From contig NZ_JAUYRV010000046.1 of NCBI RefSeq assembly GCF_030696665.1, positions 496,001 to 560,000 of the forward strand: a DNA stretch of 64,000 nt. Direction: 5' to 3'. Below are positions 46,645 through 54,967 of this stretch, in pieces. The first letter of the stretch is position 1; the number at the start of each line of letters is the position of its first letter. Source of the DNA: Novosphingobium sp. Its GTDB lineage: Bacteria; Pseudomonadota; Alphaproteobacteria; Sphingomonadales; Sphingomonadaceae. The notes under the pieces are model-generated. The model was not told the DNA's origin, searched no databases, and saw only the letters and a list, made by a program, of their open reading frames with translations. The position numbers and the translations under genes are program-made.

Positions 46645-47367
46645 CTAATACTCTCGGAAATATTTTTTCAAGATTTCTTGCAGGATTTCATTTTGTGGAA
46701 CCTTCTTCTTCTCAGATTCTTGCTGTATTTTTCTCCTGAACAAATCATCAATTTCGAGTTGGGCATATTGTTCAGGGTATGCCCAGTAACATACGCCACA
46801 CTCCTTTTCGCAACCCTGGCAGGCCGCACTCTTAAGGATATTGCATGATTGGCACAGTGGTTGCCAATTCAAATCATCACCTGTGCCACCTCTACTTCTT
46901 GGCCTACGATGATCTGGGGAAAGCGTGATTTCCGGCTCTTTCCTGCCGCATTTTGCACAAGTGCCATCGCAATCCTGCTTGATTTTTCTCCACAGTGCGG
47001 CGCCTGGCTTTGTCCGCGGCTCCTTTTTGGGTGACAATTCAGGCGACTGAAGTTGATAGGCCACCCCGCTTTTAACGATTGATTTGAATCCTTCGTCGCC
47101 TTGCAATTCACGCATACGCCGAAAGGGATCGCGATAGGGCGCCAGATGCTCACGAATTTGAGATTCAGTGATTGCAGGACCGGGCAAGCCATGCCCCTCC
47201 GGCCACAACAACTCCAATATCTTACGATAATAGACATGGTTCGCTTTGCTTGGGTTGACGAATGACGCGCTTGCGGCATCAAGCCATTTCAATCGAGCAT
47301 CCGGCGAATGTGTCAGGGTGTTCGCCGGGGCAAAATGCGCCCCCTTTGAACTGCGATTACGAACCAT
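46645..47367 (-). CDS. HNH endonuclease, likely restriction enzyme of the island
   Basis: A 240-residue protein with an HNH nuclease: CAKCGRKEPEITLSPDHRRPRSRGGTGDDLNWQPLCQSCN contains the zinc cysteines (CAKC, CQSC), a DHR-type His and an Asn in the DLNW strand. A further CxxC-like Cys cluster (CQGCEKECGVC) follows. The N-terminal half is helical and unknown. It diverges from a cytosine-5 methyltransferase gene across an 82-base AT-rich gap, the arrangement of a type II restriction-modification system. A strong GGAGGTGA site precedes the ATG at 47367. Confidence 0.8.
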   Translation of the reverse strand: MVRNRSSKGAHFAPANTLTHSPDARLKWLDAASASFVNPSKANHVYYRKILELLWPEGHGLPGPAITESQIREHLAPYRDPFRRMRELQGDEGFKSIVKSGVAYQLQSPELSPKKEPRTKPGAALWRKIKQDCDGTCAKCGRKEPEITLSPDHRRPRSRGGTGDDLNWQPLCQSCNILKSAACQGCEKECGVCYWAYPEQYAQLEIDDLFRRKIQQESEKKKVPQNEILQEILKKYFREY

Positions 47368-47449
47368 GAGTTATCACCTCCAATCCCGAGCAGACCCATT
47401 GACCTGAGCCATGTTCGCTATATGTTTTATCCACACATATGGAGGACTC

Positions 47450-48406
47450 ATGCGGTTTGCATCCTTTTTTGCTGGCGTTGGAGGGTTCGATCTTGGTTTT
47501 CAACAGGCCGGACTCTCACCTGCATTCCATTGCGAGATAGACGAGTATTGTCAAAAAGTCTTGAAGCGGCACTGGCCGACAGTACCGCTTCATGGAGATA
47601 TTAATAGCCTTGTGCCGGAGGAAATCCCAAATGCCGAACTCTGGAGCGCCGGATGGCCATGCCAAGATCTTAGCCATGCAAACTCTAAGCGTGAAGGTCT
47701 TGACGGAAGAAGAAGCGGCCTTTTCTTCAAGTTTGCGGAACTTGCTGCAATCAAAAAACCTCGCTGGATTGTCCTTGAAAATGTGTCCGGGCTCCTCAGC
47801 GCAGACAACGGCCGTGACTTTGAACGGGTTATCGACGAGCTCGAAGAGATCGGGTATTTGGGGATATGGTTCTCGTGCAACCTTCTCAGCGTCGGCATTC
47901 CCCAAAATCGAGAAAGAGTATTCCTTATCGGAAGTTATAAGTCCGAACTTTCCTACAAGTTCTATACTGACAGCAGCGAATTGCTTAGGGATTATCCGAC
48001 GCGAGCGGCGCGCTGGTCGGGGAGGAAAGCTGGATCAGAACTTTCGGAAAGCTCTCTTTCAGACGATCCGCTTCTGGTTCAACGTCGCGGCGGCTTCGGG
48101 TATACCAAAGCAGCAAGCTTTAGCCCCACGTTACGTGCCCAAACTGGACGCCATCAAGGCGGCCACACCGATCGCCCCATTGTCTGTGGCCAGAAACTTG
48201 ACTTGGAACGAGTGCGAGAAACTGATGGGGTTCCCAGAGGGATGGACGGTCGCAGAGGGAGATTCATTGGCAACGCAGTAGCGCCACCGATTGCAAAGTT
48301 CATTGGATCTCGGATTCTGGAGATTGAAAGGGAAGTCCGGCTTCTAAATGGCGTGCGTATGCGCCTCAAAAACTTGGATTTGGACACCTTTGCTGAGAGC
48401 GAATAG
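47450..48406 (+). CDS. Cytosine-5 DNA methyltransferase, frame-disturbed near motif IX
   Basis: A 318-residue C5 methyltransferase. Motif I is FAGVGGFDLGF (residues 7-17), motif IV PCQDLS (70-75), motif VI ENVSG (110-114), motif VIII PQNRERVFLIG (151-161), and motif X IGNAVAPPIAKFIG (273-286). Between GGHTDRPIV and motif X, the residues in this frame (QKLDLERVRETDGVPRGMDG) are unlike the family, while the +1 frame at 48195-48248 reads NLTWNECEKLMGFPEGWT, a clear motif IX. Two small compensating indels are likely. ATG at 47450 follows GGAGGA. GC content is below its surroundings, suggesting horizontal acquisition. Confidence 0.8.
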   Translation: MRFASFFAGVGGFDLGFQQAGLSPAFHCEIDEYCQKVLKRHWPTVPLHGDINSLVPEEIPNAELWSAGWPCQDLSHANSKREGLDGRRSGLFFKFAELAAIKKPRWIVLENVSGLLSADNGRDFERVIDELEEIGYLGIWFSCNLLSVGIPQNRERVFLIGSYKSELSYKFYTDSSELLRDYPTRAARWSGRKAGSELSESSLSDDPLLVQRRGGFGYTKAASFSPTLRAQTGRHQGGHTDRPIVCGQKLDLERVRETDGVPRGMDGRRGRFIGNAVAPPIAKFIGSRILEIEREVRLLNGVRMRLKNLDLDTFAESE

Positions 48407-48492
48407 CTTTCTCTCACATCTGATCGCGAGGGAGTTTAATCCGTCACCTAACCCCATGACTCCCGCCCCTTCCCTCTGCTATCGCCCAGACA

Positions 48493-49749
48493 ATGAGCAG
48501 TTCTGATGATTTTGACGCCCTTGGCCCCGCAACGCGCGGGGTGTTGGCGGGGCGGCGTGCGGGGTGGACGGGGACGCCGGAGCATCCCGGCGCGGTGGTC
48601 AATCCGGCGGTTTGGCGGGCTTCCACGCATCTCTATCCCGATATGGCGGCGCTGCGCAGCGCTCCGGCCAATGAGGATGGGAACTTCTACTACGGGCGGC
48701 GTGGAGGGCCTACGCAGTGGGCTTTGGCTGAGGCGCTGACACAGGTGGAGCCGGGGGCGGCTGGGACGGTGCTTTATCCGTCCGGGGTGGCGGCGATTGC
48801 GGGGGTGTTGCTCACCGTGTTGCGGCCGGGCGATGTGCTGTTGATGACCGACAATGCCTATGAGCCGAGCCGGGCGATGGGGCGCGGGTTGTTGCGGGAT
48901 TTTGGGGTGGAGACGCGGTGGTTCGATCCTACCGATCTGGCCGCGTTCGAAGCGGCCTGTTGTGAGCGGACGCGGTGCGTTTTGCTGGAAAGCCCCGGCA
49001 GTTTGACGATGGAAGTGCAGGATGTTCCGGCGCTGGCGGCGGCGGCCAAGGCGCGCGGGATTGTGTCTGTGCTGGACAATACCTGGGCCTCTGCACTGGG
49101 CTTTGCCGCGTTGGCGCATGGCGTGGACATCAGCGTGATGAGCCTGACCAAGCATGTTTCCGGCCATTCGGACTGCATGATGGGGTCTGCCTCTGCTGGG
49201 CCTGAGTGGTATGGCAAGCTGCGCGTGCGGGCGCAGGGGTTGGGCAATGTGGTTTCGCCCGATGATGCTTCGCTGATGCTGCGGGGATTGCGGACGATGA
49301 AGCTGCGGCTGGAGGCGGAGACGGCTTCGGCATTGGCGATTGCACAGTGGCTTTCCGGGCGGGCCGAGGTGGCGCGGGTGCTGTGCCCGATGCTGGCGGG
49401 ATCGCCGGGGCATGATCTGTGGGCGCGCGATTTTTCTGGCGGGTGCGGGTTGTTCAGCTTTGTGCTGAAAGGCGGGACGAGTGCGGCGCGCGATACCTTG
49501 ATCGATGCGCTTTCGCTGTTTGGCATCGGTTATTCGTGGGGCGGGTTTGAAAGCCTTGCCACGCCGGTTGATCCCGCCAGCATTCGCACGGCGAGTTCGT
49601 GGCCTTTGCCGGGGATGGAACCTGCGGATTGCTTTGGCGTGCGGCTTTCTATCGGGTTGGAAGATACGGCGGATTTGATCGCCGATCTTGAGCGTGGTTT
49701 GGCCGCCTGGGCGGCGCCGGGCAAGGCGATCTTGGGGGGGCAATCTTGA
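48493..49749 (+). CDS. metC: Cystathionine beta-lyase
   Basis: A 418-residue PLP-dependent enzyme of the Cys/Met metabolism family. YGRRGGPTQWALAEAL is the usual Tyr/Arg phosphate-binding region, YPSGVAAIAGVLLTVLRPGD precedes, and the PLP lysine lies in SLTKHVSGHSDCMMG. The trailing SWGGFESL motif and SIGLEDTADLI also fit. It produces homocysteine in methionine synthesis. Its stop overlaps the next gene as TTGA. Confidence 0.93.
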   Translation: MSSSDDFDALGPATRGVLAGRRAGWTGTPEHPGAVVNPAVWRASTHLYPDMAALRSAPANEDGNFYYGRRGGPTQWALAEALTQVEPGAAGTVLYPSGVAAIAGVLLTVLRPGDVLLMTDNAYEPSRAMGRGLLRDFGVETRWFDPTDLAAFEAACCERTRCVLLESPGSLTMEVQDVPALAAAAKARGIVSVLDNTWASALGFAALAHGVDISVMSLTKHVSGHSDCMMGSASAGPEWYGKLRVRAQGLGNVVSPDDASLMLRGLRTMKLRLEAETASALAIAQWLSGRAEVARVLCPMLAGSPGHDLWARDFSGGCGLFSFVLKGGTSAARDTLIDALSLFGIGYSWGGFESLATPVDPASIRTASSWPLPGMEPADCFGVRLSIGLEDTADLIADLERGLAAWAAPGKAILGGQS

Positions 49750-50672
49750 GCGATTTTCGCAGCCGGGTGGCGGACGTGATCCGCGTGCTGAACGAGATCG
49801 GCTTCGATATGGGAACCTACCATATCTCGGTCTGGGGAGCGCTGCGCATCCTGATCGTGATGGTGCTGGTGTTCATGTCTGCCCATCTGATCGGCAAGCT
49901 GGCGCGGCGCACATTCCGCCGGATCGACAGTCTGGACCGCACGCAGCAATTGCTGGGCGAGAAGATCGCCACAATTGTGGTGTGGGGCGTGTCGTTCCTT
50001 GTCGGCATCGATGTGCTGGGCATCAGTCTGACGGCGCTGACGGTGTTTTCGGGCGCATTCGGCCTTGCCATCGGGTTTGGTCTGCAGAAAACGTTCGGCA
50101 ATCTGATCGCCGGGATCATTCTGCTGATGGACCGATCCATCAAGCCCGGCGACGTGATTGCCGTGAACGATGGCAAGGGCAATTCGTTTGGCGAGGTGAA
50201 GAAGATCGGCATACGCGCGGTGTCCGTCACCACCCGCGACAACCGTGAGTATCTCATTCCGAACGAAAACCTGATGACGCAGCAGGTGGAGAACTGGTCC
50301 TATTCCTCACGCGAGGTGGCGATCAATATTCCCATCGGCGTGGCCTATGGCAGTGACCTGGATCAGGTGGAGAAGCTGTTGCTGGAGGCGATCACCTCCA
50401 CGCCGCGCGTGCTGCCCTTCCCCTCGCCCGGTGTGCTGCTCAGCGGGTTCGGGCCGAGCAGCATCGACATGACGATGGTGGTGTGGATTGACGATCCCGA
50501 AGGCGGCGTGGGCAATGTGCGGTCAGATGTGCTGTGGCGCGTGTGGCGCTTGTTTGGGGAGCATGGTGTGCAGATCCCTTTTCCGCAACAGGACGTGAAC
50601 CTGAAGGATAGCGAGGGTTTGCGGGCGCTGGCCGAAGCGATGGGCAAGCCGGGTCACGCGCCCGAGGCATAG
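49746..50672 (+). CDS. MscS family mechanosensitive channel
   Basis: A 308-residue small-conductance mechanosensitive channel. Three membrane segments with the pore-lining third helix (SLTALTVFSGAFGLAIGFGLQKTFGNLIAGIILLMDRSIKPGDVI) are followed by the beta domain (VTTRDNREYLIPNENLMTQQVENWSY). It relieves turgor in osmotic downshock. It starts with TTG at 49746 that overlaps the metC stop; a later ATG at 49809 would cut into the first membrane segment region. Confidence 0.92.
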   Translation: MSDFRSRVADVIRVLNEIGFDMGTYHISVWGALRILIVMVLVFMSAHLIGKLARRTFRRIDSLDRTQQLLGEKIATIVVWGVSFLVGIDVLGISLTALTVFSGAFGLAIGFGLQKTFGNLIAGIILLMDRSIKPGDVIAVNDGKGNSFGEVKKIGIRAVSVTTRDNREYLIPNENLMTQQVENWSYSSREVAINIPIGVAYGSDLDQVEKLLLEAITSTPRVLPFPSPGVLLSGFGPSSIDMTMVVWIDDPEGGVGNVRSDVLWRVWRLFGEHGVQIPFPQQDVNLKDSEGLRALAEAMGKPGHAPEA

Positions 50673-50680
50673 GCTCCATG

Positions 50681-50778
50681 CTCGCCACCCCGGGCTTGAC
50701 CCGCGGTCCCGCTATGCGGCCACGCCGTGCTTTGAGTGAAGAAGCGGGATCCCGGGTCAAGCCCAGGATGACGGTGAG
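50681..50778. repeat. Paired family-3 repeat (CCCCGGGCTTGACCC type), copy 2
   Basis: CTCGCCACCCCGGGCTTGAC at the left and CGGGTCAAGCCCAGGATGAC at the right form an inverted pair separated by about 60 bases, similar to the pair at 25351-25445. It lies between mscS and the siroheme gene and contains no ORF. Confidence 0.65.
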
Positions 50779-50874
50779 TGGGGTGGTCGATGCTTGGGTG
50801 GCTAAAGCTGATCTAGGCGGGGGGCAAAGGTTTCTCGCTGGCAGGTTGCGCGGCCCGCGCCCATCTGCCCCGTC

Positions 50875-51645
50875 ATGAGCAATTCTTCTTCAAGAATCGG
50901 AACCGTGTTTCTGGTGGGCGCTGGGCCGGGCGACGCGGACCTGATGACGCTGCGCGCGGCGCGGCTGGTGATGAATGCGCGCGTGCTGGTGCACGATGGG
51001 CTGGTCGATCCTTCGATTCTGGCGATGGCGCCCAAGGACTGCCGGATGATTTCGGTGGCCAAGCAGCGGTCGCGCCACACGATGAAGCAGGAAGAGATCA
51101 ACGCCCTGCTGGTGCGCGAGGCTTTGGCCGGGAATGACGTGGTGCGGCTGAAAGGCGGCGATCCGTTCGTGTTCGGGCGCGGCGGCGAAGAGGCCGAGGA
51201 CTGCTTTGCAGCGGGCGTGCCGGTGCAGGTTGTGCCGGGGATCAGCGCGGCGATGGGGGCGGCGGCTTCGGCCATGATCCCCCTTACCCACCGTGATGCC
51301 GCCAGCATCGTTACGTTCGTGGCCGGGCAGTGCAAGGGATTGACCGAACAGAACTGGGCGGGCCTTGCCGGGGTTGGCAGGACACTGGTGATCTATATGG
51401 GCGTCGCCACAGCAGAGGCGATTGCCGAAAAGCTGATGGCAGACGGGCTTGCGCCCGACATGCCGGTGGCGGTGATCGAAAACGCGGCGCGGCCGCAGAT
51501 GCGCGTGCTGCGCGGGGCACTGGCTGGGCTTGGCCCGCTGGTGGCTGGAAACAAGGTCAAGAGCCCTGCCCTTATCGTGATTGGCGATGTGGCAGGCCGG
51601 GGAGACATGATGGAATTGAAGCAGGTTTTGGAGGCCGTAAAGTGA
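50875..51645 (+). CDS. cobA: Uroporphyrinogen-III C-methyltransferase
   Basis: A 256-residue SUMT that makes precorrin-2 for siroheme (needed by sulfite reductase). The SAM-binding VGAGPGDADLMTLRA and the VRLKGGDPFVFGRGGEEAE loop, plus VVPGISAAMGAAASAMIPLTHR, are family hallmarks. It heads the DUF2849-cysI-DUF934-cysH operon; its stop overlaps the next start as GTGA. ATG at 50875. Confidence 0.93.
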   Translation: MSNSSSRIGTVFLVGAGPGDADLMTLRAARLVMNARVLVHDGLVDPSILAMAPKDCRMISVAKQRSRHTMKQEEINALLVREALAGNDVVRLKGGDPFVFGRGGEEAEDCFAAGVPVQVVPGISAAMGAAASAMIPLTHRDAASIVTFVAGQCKGLTEQNWAGLAGVGRTLVIYMGVATAEAIAEKLMADGLAPDMPVAVIENAARPQMRVLRGALAGLGPLVAGNKVKSPALIVIGDVAGRGDMMELKQVLEAVK

Positions 51646-51938
51646 AGATCATCACCGGAAGTGATCTGCGCACCGGAGACGTGATCTGGTGGACCGGCGA
51701 AGGCTGGTCGCGCCATGTCAACGATGCCGTGGAAGCAGGCGAACATGCCGAGGCGATCATCGCGCGCGAGAACGCCAAGCAGATCGTCACCGACACGCAA
51801 GTGATCGAAGCGACCGTGACCGACGATGGCGTGCGCCCGGCGCATATCAAGGACCGCATCCGGGCGCTTGGCCCCACGGTGCGGCTCGACCTTTCCCTCA
51901 AGCCTGCCGATCCTGCGGCAGGGAACTGGGTGATCTGA
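51642..51938 (+). CDS. DUF2849 protein of cysI operon
   Basis: A 98-residue DUF2849 protein (VKIITGSDLRTGDVIWWTGEGWSRHV, RLDLSLKPADPAAGNWVI). This family is found next to sulfite reductase genes in alphaproteobacteria; its role is unknown. It begins with GTG at 51642 overlapping the cobA stop, and ends 1 base before the cysI start. Confidence 0.88.
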   Translation: MKIITGSDLRTGDVIWWTGEGWSRHVNDAVEAGEHAEAIIARENAKQIVTDTQVIEATVTDDGVRPAHIKDRIRALGPTVRLDLSLKPADPAAGNWVI

Positions 51939-51939
51939 G

Positions 51940-53592
51940 ATGTATCAGTACGACAGCTATGACCAATCGATGGTCGATGCCCGCGTGGCCGAATTCCGCG
52001 ATCAGGTGGAGCGCCGCCTGGCAGGGGACATCACCGAGGACCAGTTCAAGCCGCTGCGGCTTAAGAACGGCCTGTACCTGCAATTGCACGCCTACATGCT
52101 GCGTGTGGCAGTGCCCTATGGCACGTTGAACAGCCGCCAGATGCGGATGCTGGGCGACATCGCGGACAAGTATGACCGTGGGTACGGCCACTTCACCACG
52201 CGCCAGAACATCCAGTACAACTGGATCAAGCTGGAAGACGCACCGGATATTCTGGCCGATCTCGCATCGGTGGAGATGCACGCGATCCAGACCAGCGGCA
52301 ACTGCATCCGCAACACCACGTCCGACCAGTTTGCGGGCGCTGCAGCGGATGAGCTGGTTGATCCGCGTCCTTATGCAGAGCTGCTGCGCCAGTGGTCAAC
52401 CTTCCACCCGGAGTTCGACTACCTGCCGCGCAAGTTCAAGATCGCGATTATCGGCAGCGAGACTGACCGTGCGGCGATGAAGCTGCACGACATCGGCATC
52501 CAGCTGGTGAAGAACGACGCGGGCGAGATCGGCTGCCGGTTCTACGTCGGGGGTGGCATGGGCCGCACGCCGATGATCGCGCCGGTGATCGGCGATTTCG
52601 TTTCGCCATTGCAGATGGTGTCTTATGCCGAGGCGTGTCTGCGCGTTTACAACCGCTATGGCCGCCGCGACAACAAGTACAAGGCGCGCATCAAGATCCT
52701 CGTCCACGAGATCGGTGCGGACGAATATCGCCGTCAGGTGGAAGAAGAGTTCGCGCATATTCTGACGCTGGGGCTTGAGCCGCCTGCGGCAGAACTGGAG
52801 CGGATCAAGGGCTTCTTCGAGCAGCCGGGCTTTGCGGCTGGCGCTTCGGACGAACTGGACCTGTCCGATCCCGACTTCGCGCTGTGGGTGGACCAGAACG
52901 TTCATGCCCACAAGCAGCCGGGCTATGCCATCGTCAACATCAGCCTGAAGCCGACCGGTGGCATTCCGGGCGATGCGACGGCTGACCAGATCCGCCTGAT
53001 GGCCGATCTGGCGTTGGCTCATTCGTTCGACGAACTGCGCGTGACGCACGCCCAGAACATCGTGTTGCCGCATGTGAAGAAGGCCGACCTTTACGGTCTG
53101 TGGCAGAAGCTGGACGAAGCTGGCCTTGCCGCTGCAAACCTTGACCTGATCGGCGATATCATCGCCTGTCCGGGGCTGGACTATTGCGCGCTGGCCAATG
53201 CCCGCTCGATCCCGGTGGCACAGAAGATTTCGAACCGCTTTGCCGACCTTGGCCGCCAGCGCGAACTGGGCGAGCTGAAGCTGAAGATCTCGGGCTGCAT
53301 CAACGCCTGCGGTCATCACCACGCGGGCCACATCGGCATCCTTGGCGTGGACCGGAAGGGCGTGGAGAACTACCAACTCCTGCTCGGCGGATGCGAAGGT
53401 GCTGATACCTCGCTTGGCACGATCACCGGCCCCGGCTTCAACGAAGACGGGATCGTGGATGCGGTGGAAAAGGCGACCGACGTTTACCTTGCCCAGCGTG
53501 CCGAGGGTGAGCGCTTTGTGGACACGTACCGCCGTATCGGCATGGCCCCGTTCAAGGAGGCGATCTATGCCAAGGAGCCAGTCAATGGTTGA
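51940..53592 (+). CDS. cysI: Sulfite reductase (siroheme hemoprotein), CysI-type
   Basis: A 550-residue nitrite/sulfite reductase of the siroheme-[4Fe-4S] class. Two pseudo-repeats contain the siroheme-binding ferredoxin-like half-domains (YDRGYGHFTTRQNIQYNW), and the cluster cysteines are in CPGLDYC and SGCINACGHH. In this context (cobA, cysH) it reduces sulfite to sulfide. It overlaps the DUF934 start by 8 bases. Confidence 0.94.
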   Translation: MYQYDSYDQSMVDARVAEFRDQVERRLAGDITEDQFKPLRLKNGLYLQLHAYMLRVAVPYGTLNSRQMRMLGDIADKYDRGYGHFTTRQNIQYNWIKLEDAPDILADLASVEMHAIQTSGNCIRNTTSDQFAGAAADELVDPRPYAELLRQWSTFHPEFDYLPRKFKIAIIGSETDRAAMKLHDIGIQLVKNDAGEIGCRFYVGGGMGRTPMIAPVIGDFVSPLQMVSYAEACLRVYNRYGRRDNKYKARIKILVHEIGADEYRRQVEEEFAHILTLGLEPPAAELERIKGFFEQPGFAAGASDELDLSDPDFALWVDQNVHAHKQPGYAIVNISLKPTGGIPGDATADQIRLMADLALAHSFDELRVTHAQNIVLPHVKKADLYGLWQKLDEAGLAAANLDLIGDIIACPGLDYCALANARSIPVAQKISNRFADLGRQRELGELKLKISGCINACGHHHAGHIGILGVDRKGVENYQLLLGGCEGADTSLGTITGPGFNEDGIVDAVEKATDVYLAQRAEGERFVDTYRRIGMAPFKEAIYAKEPVNG

Positions 53593-54016
53593 GCAGAACT
53601 TGCGCTATCGCAGCGATGAGCCGGTGAGCGATCCGGCAGTGACGGTGGATGCCTTTGCCGACCAGAGCAACGCCACCGCCGTGCGGATCGAGCCGGGCGA
53701 CGATGCGCGCGCGCTGCTGCCGCATCTGGACCGTATCGCGCTCGTGGAAGTCAACTTCCCGGCCTATACCGACGGGCGCGGCTATTCGGCGGCGCGTATT
53801 CTGCGCGAGCATGGCTATGCGGGCGAATTGCGCGCGGTGGGCGATGTGCTGTTGGACCAGCTGAGCCACATGCGCCGCTGCGGGTTTGACAGCTTTGCGC
53901 CGGATCAGGCGATCAGTTCGGAAGCCGCCGAAAAGGCTTTTGCGACATGGCCTGACGTTTACCAGAAGACCGTTGATGGCCGCCCGGCAATCTGGGCGAA
54001 GCGCCACCCCGCCTGA
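53585..54016 (+). CDS. DUF934 protein of sulfite reduction operon
   Basis: A 143-residue DUF934 protein (ALVEVNFPAYTDGRGYSAARILREHGYAGELRAVGDVLLDQLSHMRRCGFDSFA), always found beside cysI/cysH in this lineage, possibly for electron supply or assembly of the reductase; function not established. The ATG at 53585 overlaps the cysI stop. 21 bases before cysH. Confidence 0.9.
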   Translation: MVEQNLRYRSDEPVSDPAVTVDAFADQSNATAVRIEPGDDARALLPHLDRIALVEVNFPAYTDGRGYSAARILREHGYAGELRAVGDVLLDQLSHMRRCGFDSFAPDQAISSEAAEKAFATWPDVYQKTVDGRPAIWAKRHPA

Positions 54017-54037
54017 GGGCGGGAGAAGGATTGAAGC

Positions 54038-54865
54038 ATGGACAGGACGCCGAGTTCTATGGTTGCCAATCGCAAGATCGACCTGATCGACACGCGCCCG
54101 CGCTTTGTCGAAACGGACGCCATTCGCCTGAACAACCTGTTCCGGGGCAGCGACACGCAGGAAATGCTGCGTTCGGTGATCCGTGACGGGCTGGCGGGCG
54201 ATCTTGCGGTGGTTTCGAGCTTTGGCGCGGAAAGTGCTGTCCTGCTTCACCTTATTGCCGAAGTCGATCCTTCGGTGCCGGTGCTGTTCCTTGAAACGGG
54301 CAAGCATTTTCCCGAGACCGTGGCCTATCGCGATGAACTGATCGGGTTTCTGGGGATGACCAATCTCCTGATCATCGAACCTGATGCAGAGGCGATTGCC
54401 AAGAAGGACGAGAATGGCCTGCGCTGGTCATGGGACCCGGATGGCTGCTGCGAAATCCGCAAGGTGGAGCCGCTGGCCAAGGCGCTGCTGCACTTTGACG
54501 CATCGCTGACGGGCCGCAAGGGCTTCCAGTCCAAGACCCGTTCGGGCCTGCCGCGTTTCGAGATCGACCATTCTGACGCGCAAGGACGGTTGAAGATCAA
54601 CCCGCTGGCGTCGTGGGATAAGGCTATGCTTGAGGCCTACTTTGCCGAGCATGGTCTTCCGGCGCACCCGCTGGTGGCTCAGGGCTATCCGTCGATTGGC
54701 TGCGCGCCCTGCACCAGCAAGGTTGCTGACGGAGAAGACCCGCGTTCCGGCCGCTGGAAGGGCTGGGACAAGACCGAGTGCGGCATCCATTCGCCCACCG
54801 ATGGCGCTGATGGTGCGGCCAAGCCGGGTGATGAGCTGCCTCCGGGGTATGAACCGGTTTTCTGA
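54038..54865 (+). CDS. cysH: APS reductase-type CysH
   Basis: A 275-residue reductase. The SSFGAESAVLL pyrophosphate loop is in place. Four cysteines for a [4Fe-4S] cluster are present: Cys137-Cys138 and Cys222, Cys225 (GCAPC), which mark the APS-reducing type rather than the cluster-free PAPS type. The catalytic Cys248 is in KTECGIH. It supplies sulfite to CysI. An ATG at 54038 follows GGAGAAGG. Confidence 0.93.
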   Translation: MDRTPSSMVANRKIDLIDTRPRFVETDAIRLNNLFRGSDTQEMLRSVIRDGLAGDLAVVSSFGAESAVLLHLIAEVDPSVPVLFLETGKHFPETVAYRDELIGFLGMTNLLIIEPDAEAIAKKDENGLRWSWDPDGCCEIRKVEPLAKALLHFDASLTGRKGFQSKTRSGLPRFEIDHSDAQGRLKINPLASWDKAMLEAYFAEHGLPAHPLVAQGYPSIGCAPCTSKVADGEDPRSGRWKGWDKTECGIHSPTDGADGAAKPGDELPPGYEPVF

Positions 54866-54967
54866 AGCCTGCCCATTGGCACGAACGGGGTAAAGCGTGG
54901 GCGTCAGAATTTGCCAGCCTTGCTTAGGCTCTGCTAGGCCCTGCCTTGAGGTTGGGGGAACGGGCTG

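Noticed and set aside
47592..48281. Separate 229-codon gene inside the methyltransferase
   Set aside because: Only its last part (motif IX) is meaningful; it is better explained as a frameshifted piece of the methyltransferase.
48448..49743. 431-codon open frame antisense to metC
   Set aside because: Pro/Arg/His-rich shadow frame; metC has clear PLP-enzyme motifs.
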